Positions 7,008 to 9,582 of a stretch of 9,582 nucleotides of DNA are shown here, one piece after another. The stretch is from the NCBI GenBank assembly GCA_030620375.1, contig JAUXEW010000088.1:1-9582 (forward strand), in the 5' to 3' direction. Source of the stretch: Desulfobacteraceae bacterium. Its GTDB lineage: Bacteria > Desulfobacterota > Desulfobacteria > Desulfobacterales > UBA5616. The notes beneath the pieces are model-generated. The model was not told where the DNA came from and did not search any database. It worked only from the letters and a program-made list of their open reading frames with translations. The first letter of the stretch is position 1; each line of letters starts with the position of its first letter. The position numbers and the translations under genes were made by a program.

Positions 7008-7556
7008 ATGACGGGGCGTAAAAAGGGAGTCCAAACAATTATTGATTTTATTACAGGAAAGGAAATACCGCTAACCGGTGCCGAGGAAAATCGACAGGCG
7101 GTGGAACGATTACTAGTGGCGGAGAAAGGCTATTTAAAGCAAGATGTAATAGTGGATGAAAACCTCTCGTTCCACGTGACCGGAGAGGAATATCGGTCCC
7201 AGGTGGACTTGGTGGTTTGTATTGAAAACACACGATTTATGGTGATCAAATGTGCGGCCGGATCACTAGGATCAAGGGAAAGAGAGGCATTAGCGGCGGC
7301 AAGACTGCTCGATGTCGTGCAGATTCCGTATTCAGTGGTTTCGGACGGTAAAACCGCCATTGTGATGGATACGATTAGCGGGAGAAAAATCGGGGAAGGA
7401 TTGGAGGCCATTTGGTCAAAAGAGGATGCAAGCGAAATTTTACCCGGCCTTGAACGAACTGTTTTTCCGGAAGAGCGGCTCGAACGGGAACGGTTAATAT
7501 TTCGAACCTATGACAGCATGAATGTGAATGTTATCCGGAATATTTCTCAAGAATGA
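7008..7556 (+). CDS. HsdR N-terminal-domain-like protein (possible inactive PD-(D/E)XK fold)
   Basis: A 182-residue protein resembling the stand-alone HSDR_N domain, the N-terminal nuclease-like domain of type I restriction R subunits. Visible features: an N-terminal helix ENRQAVERLLVAEKGY (27-42), KQDVIVDE, QVDLVV with D67 in the metal-binding position, then FMVIKCAAGSLGSREREA with K81. A canonical nuclease would have E-x-K here; the glutamate position is V79, so catalysis is doubtful. No helicase/ATPase domain and no HsdM or HsdS genes are nearby. ATG 7008 is preferred over TTG 7002 because GGAG (6997-7000) is seven bases before it. Tight linkage to gpmI suggests co-translation, not restriction. 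The family assignment is from motif pattern only; the biological role is unknown. Confidence 0.7.
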   Translation: MTGRKKGVQTIIDFITGKEIPLTGAEENRQAVERLLVAEKGYLKQDVIVDENLSFHVTGEEYRSQVDLVVCIENTRFMVIKCAAGSLGSREREALAAARLLDVVQIPYSVVSDGKTAIVMDTISGRKIGEGLEAIWSKEDASEILPGLERTVFPEERLERERLIFRTYDSMNVNVIRNISQE

Positions 7557-7566
7557 GCATCAATTC

Positions 7567-7594
7567 AGGGGGAGTATACCCCCTTCCATTTTTT
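7567..7594 (+). terminator. Candidate Rho-independent terminator after the gpmI unit
   Basis: AGGGGG (7567-7572) pairs with CCCCCT (7579-7584) around a six-base AGTATA loop, and six T residues (7589-7594) follow after TCCA. This is the strongest terminator-like hairpin in the window and it separates the gpmI unit from the metallo-hydrolase. The four-base spacer before the T-run lowers certainty a little. Confidence 0.6.
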
Positions 7595-7620
7595 ATATGG
7601 CCATCAGGAGAGATTAAGTA

Positions 7621-8253
7621 ATGGAAATCAAACAAATCGGCTTGGCCAAGATGGCCACCTTCTGCTATATGATTGGTGATGATTCTACTAAAACTTGTGC
7701 CCTGATTGATCCGGCGTTTGAAACCCAAAGAATTCTTTCCGAGGTTGGAACCGCAGGATACAAAGTTACGTATGTTATCAATACCCACGGACATTCGGAT
7801 CATTCCGCCGGAAATGCAAGCATTATCTCCGCCACCGGGGCTAAGCTATTAATTCACCGTGCGGATGCCAAAAAACTGTCCGGATTTTCCAGCAGCGCTT
7901 TTTCTCGGTTGTTAGGCGGGAAAGGGTCCCCAAAGCCGGATATTTTGCTAAAAGACAAGGATGTCATTGAAATAGGGAAATCTTTCTTAACGGTGATTCA
8001 CACACCGGGACATACAGAGGGTGGAATATGTCTATATTCGCCTGGACATATTTTCACGGGAGACACACTTTTTGTCGGGGCAGTGGGGAGGACAGATCTC
8101 CCTGGAGGCTCCATGAAACAGTTACTTCAATCCATTCATGAAAAAATTTTTTCTTTGCCCGGGAACACTCGGGTCTGGCCCGGACATGATTATGGCCCTT
8201 TTCCGTATTCAACTATAGATAATGAAAGAAGAACAAATCCTTTTACCGTATAA
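7621..8253 (+). CDS. Metallo-beta-lactamase-fold hydrolase, glyoxalase II/persulfide dioxygenase-like
   Basis: A 210-residue metal-dependent hydrolase or oxygenase of the metallo-beta-lactamase superfamily. The metal-binding set is complete: THGHSDHSAG (H56, H58, D60, H61), HTPGHTEGG (H131), TGDTLF (D148) and WPGHDYG (H189). The VGRTDLPGGS loop and the STIDNERRTNPF end resemble short GloB-like proteins. It lacks the C-terminal substrate-binding domain of classic glyoxalase II. Known relatives hydrolyse S-lactoylglutathione-type thioesters or oxidise persulfides, so sulfur-thiol chemistry is plausible, but the substrate cannot be read from the sequence. AGGAGA (7606-7611) is the ribosome binding site. 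Confidence 0.88.
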   Translation: MEIKQIGLAKMATFCYMIGDDSTKTCALIDPAFETQRILSEVGTAGYKVTYVINTHGHSDHSAGNASIISATGAKLLIHRADAKKLSGFSSSAFSRLLGGKGSPKPDILLKDKDVIEIGKSFLTVIHTPGHTEGGICLYSPGHIFTGDTLFVGAVGRTDLPGGSMKQLLQSIHEKIFSLPGNTRVWPGHDYGPFPYSTIDNERRTNPFTV

Positions 8254-8288
8254 TGCAATCGTCTTAAGGGCATAAGGAAAAGAAATTT

Positions 8289-8543
8289 ATGAAAGACGAC
8301 AGAGGATTATACTATTATCCGTTTCCCCATAATAAGCGGGTTCGAATGTATGTATGTATAGAGAATGGTGATATTTGTTTTAGGTTCTGGAATCACGATG
8401 ATCCTGACTTATGGAAGGAACACGGATGGGTTCCCTATGATGCGATTTTAAAGGCAACAGAAATGTATCAGGGAGAAAATTTTGATCCGAAATCAGCTTA
8501 CGATATCAACCTGGCAAAGGCCTTGATTAAAGAAGCCGGTTAA
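8289..8543 (+). CDS. Unrecognised 84-residue protein
   Basis: I do not recognise a family. The protein is small, soluble and rich in aromatic and acidic residues, with a tyrosine run (Y8-Y10), two cysteines (C23, C30) seven residues apart, and a central FRFWNHDDPDLWKEHGWVPY segment followed by an amphipathic C-terminal helix. There is no signal peptide or membrane segment. AAGGA (8274-8278) lies ten bases before the ATG. It follows the metallo-hydrolase gene by 35 bases on the same strand, so the two are probably co-transcribed. Its stop TAA overlaps the stop of the convergent nitrilase gene within TTAA (8540-8543). The clear ribosome binding site, position and composition argue that it is a real gene. 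Confidence 0.8.
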   Translation: MKDDRGLYYYPFPHNKRVRMYVCIENGDICFRFWNHDDPDLWKEHGWVPYDAILKATEMYQGENFDPKSAYDINLAKALIKEAG

Positions 8544-9352
8544 TCGCCTCCAAAAAGATCCGGTCTTCGGTTCGGCAGGAAAAAATGCATTCGATTTTCT
8601 CTCACCGCACTGATTTCATCTCCCTTCAAATCCGTTATCATCAACCCTTCTTCGTCACATAGTTTTTTATCCAGAATTTTTCCGGTGGGACTGATCGCCA
8701 CGGCAACCCCCGGAAAGTTTAGCCCCCTTCCATTATTTCCGGTTTGATTGCAGGCAATGACAAAAACACTGTTATCATATGCCCTTGCCGGGAGATGGCG
8801 GATCCATGAATCCCACTTGATTTTAGGGGTTCCCTTTGGTGAAGCATGGGGAATAAATATAATTTCGGCTCCTTGTAATGCCATACGGGTGGAAAGTTCG
8901 GGGAAATGAGCATCATAACAAAGCTGGATGCCGAATTTAACGCCTGTTGCTTCAAACAAGGGGATTTGATCTCCCGGTGAAAATATAGCTTTTTCAGTTG
9001 GGGCAATATGAAGTTTCCGGTATACGCCTAATATGTCGCCCGGACCAAAAACAATATGACTTGCAAAAATATTTCCCCGGTTATCCTTTTCAACCATGCC
9101 CGCCAGGATAACGATCTGGTTTTTTTTAGCCAATTTGAGCAGGTGGGCGGTTACTTTCCCCTGAACCGGCTCTGCCCATAAACGAATATCATTTTGAGTT
9201 GAATATCCGGTCACATTCAATTCAGGAAAGCAGACGATTTCAGCCCCTTTTTGTTTTGCTGCAGAGACCCATTTCTTTATCCCATGCAGATTTTCGTCGA
9301 TTTTACCGACGGGCGCATGCGAGACTACGGAGGCGATACGGATATCTTTCAT
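8540..9352 (-). CDS. Nitrilase-superfamily carbon-nitrogen hydrolase
   Basis: An amidohydrolase of the nitrilase superfamily. The Glu-Lys-Cys triad is present: E44 in CFPELNVTGYS, K113 in YRKLHIAPTE, and C145 in LCYDAHFPE. The RHLPARAYDN and ACNQTG segments and the C-terminal RRPDLF are also typical. The length of 270 residues matches single-domain aliphatic amidase, ureidopropionase or omega-amidase members. Substrate cannot be told from sequence. Start ATG (9352-9350) gives a normal MKDIRIASV beginning, but upstream only GGA two bases away is visible, so the ribosome binding site is weak. It is convergent with the 84-residue gene, sharing TTAA at the stops. Confidence 0.93.
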   Translation of the reverse strand: MKDIRIASVVSHAPVGKIDENLHGIKKWVSAAKQKGAEIVCFPELNVTGYSTQNDIRLWAEPVQGKVTAHLLKLAKKNQIVILAGMVEKDNRGNIFASHIVFGPGDILGVYRKLHIAPTEKAIFSPGDQIPLFEATGVKFGIQLCYDAHFPELSTRMALQGAEIIFIPHASPKGTPKIKWDSWIRHLPARAYDNSVFVIACNQTGNNGRGLNFPGVAVAISPTGKILDKKLCDEEGLMITDLKGDEISAVRENRMHFFLPNRRPDLFGGD

Positions 9353-9490
9353 ATTCCATGAGATCTTTGAAAAATGTTAAGCGTTGATTTCATAAAAAAG
9401 GAGGGGGCAGTCGTAATTTTTTTTAAACATACCCTTCACTCCCCTTAAAATAGGCTGCTTTACAGCAATTTTGGGGTGCGAAGCGTGACA
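9353..9490. other. Intergenic region between the nitrilase and the right-edge gene
   Basis: This 138-base stretch should contain the end of the right-edge - strand gene's transcript and the promoter of the nitrilase gene. It holds a long imperfect inverted repeat (9434-9483), an eight-T run on the + strand (just before 9425) that reads as A residues for - strand transcripts, and a GGAGGGGG stretch without a following start codon. No convincing promoter on the - strand is visible. Confidence 0.5.
9434..9483. repeat. Long imperfect inverted repeat / hairpin
   Basis: The pairings, outside to inside, are CTTC (9434-9437) with GAAG (9480-9483), C9439 with G9478, CCCC (9441-9444) with GGGG (9473-9476), AAAAT (9447-9451) with ATTTT (9468-9472) and GCTG (9454-9457) with CAGC (9463-9466), around a five-base loop. 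Small mismatches and a two-base bulge interrupt it. It lacks a clean T-run on either strand immediately after the stem. It starts eight bases downstream of the stop of the right-edge gene on the - strand, so it may still serve as that gene's 3' end structure. Confidence 0.55.
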
Positions 9491-9580
9491 CTATAAATTA
9501 AAATGGGCGTTGATTTTAAATATCCTGGTCGCAGGAAGGTTGAGAATATTGGTTACACCGGTTTCTTCTGATATTTTCTT
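9491..9580 (-). CDS. C-terminal fragment of a - strand protein cut by the window edge
   Basis: The reading frame is open from the window edge to a TAG stop (9493-9491). The 29 residues visible end in LPATRIFKINAHFNL and look protein-like in composition. They are too few to name a family. The frame runs in the same direction as the nitrilase gene and ends 138 bases before it. The open frame is short enough that chance cannot be excluded, but the hairpin just after the stop supports a real gene end. Confidence 0.4.
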   Translation of the reverse strand, partial: KKISEETGVTNILNLPATRIFKINAHFNL

Positions 9581-9582
9581 TA

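Noticed and set aside
7008..7556. A type I restriction-modification system or defence island.
   Set aside because: Only an HsdR-N-like domain is present; no helicase, methylase or specificity subunit, and the neighbours are housekeeping genes.
9199..9387. A 62-codon + strand ORF opposite the nitrilase start.
   Set aside because: It lies antisense to a well-supported gene, has no recognisable motif and no clear ribosome binding site.
9355..9396. A 14-codon - strand ORF (MKSTLNIFQRSHGI) whose stop overlaps the nitrilase ATG.
   Set aside because: It lacks a Shine-Dalgarno: the bases upstream read CCCCCTCC on the - strand. The overlap alone is not enough.

Overview
This window is a compact bacterial chromosome segment of moderate GC content. 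It is dominated by housekeeping genes and I see no sign of mobile DNA, phage, CRISPR, rRNA or tRNA. The gene order rplU-rpmA-obgE-proB-proA-nadD-rsfS-gpmI, together with the Gram-negative form of L27 (no cleavable N-terminal extension) and an Obg that stops right after its GTPase domain, fits a Desulfobacterota (delta-proteobacterial, possibly Desulfobacterales) genome. The taxon is an inference from gene order and protein style; I could not run a search.

Layout on the + strand: positions 1-133 hold two hairpins, a T-run and a candidate promoter. Ribosomal proteins L21 and L27 follow, then the ribosome-assembly GTPase ObgE (4-base overlap with rpmA), the first two proline-biosynthesis enzymes ProB and ProA, the NAD-biosynthesis enzyme NadD (TTG start), and the ribosome silencing factor RsfS (4-base overlap with nadD). 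An 18-codon mini-ORF with a good Shine-Dalgarno sequence fills the proB-proA gap and ends in an ATGA overlap with the proA start. A 134-base hairpin-rich gap then leads to cofactor-independent phosphoglycerate mutase (gpmI) and a coupled 182-residue protein resembling the N-terminal domain of type I restriction HsdR subunits. A GC-rich hairpin with a T-run, probably a terminator, closes that unit. Next come a metallo-beta-lactamase-fold hydrolase of the glyoxalase II/persulfide dioxygenase type and an unrecognised 84-residue protein.

On the - strand, a nitrilase-family amidohydrolase converges on the 84-residue gene, and the two stop codons overlap within one palindromic TTAA. The last 230 bases hold a long imperfect inverted repeat and, at the right edge, the apparent C-terminal end of another - strand gene.

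Together the first seven genes link ribosome parts and assembly (L21, L27, ObgE, RsfS) with proline and NAD synthesis, in a tightly packed, partly translationally coupled operon. The points most worth a second look are the mini-ORF in front of proA, the HsdR-N-like protein tied to gpmI that appears to lack the nuclease glutamate, the absence of rlmH after rsfS, the shared TTAA stop of two convergent genes, the unrecognised 84-residue protein, and the long hairpin near the right edge. I do not see a clear new multi-gene system here.
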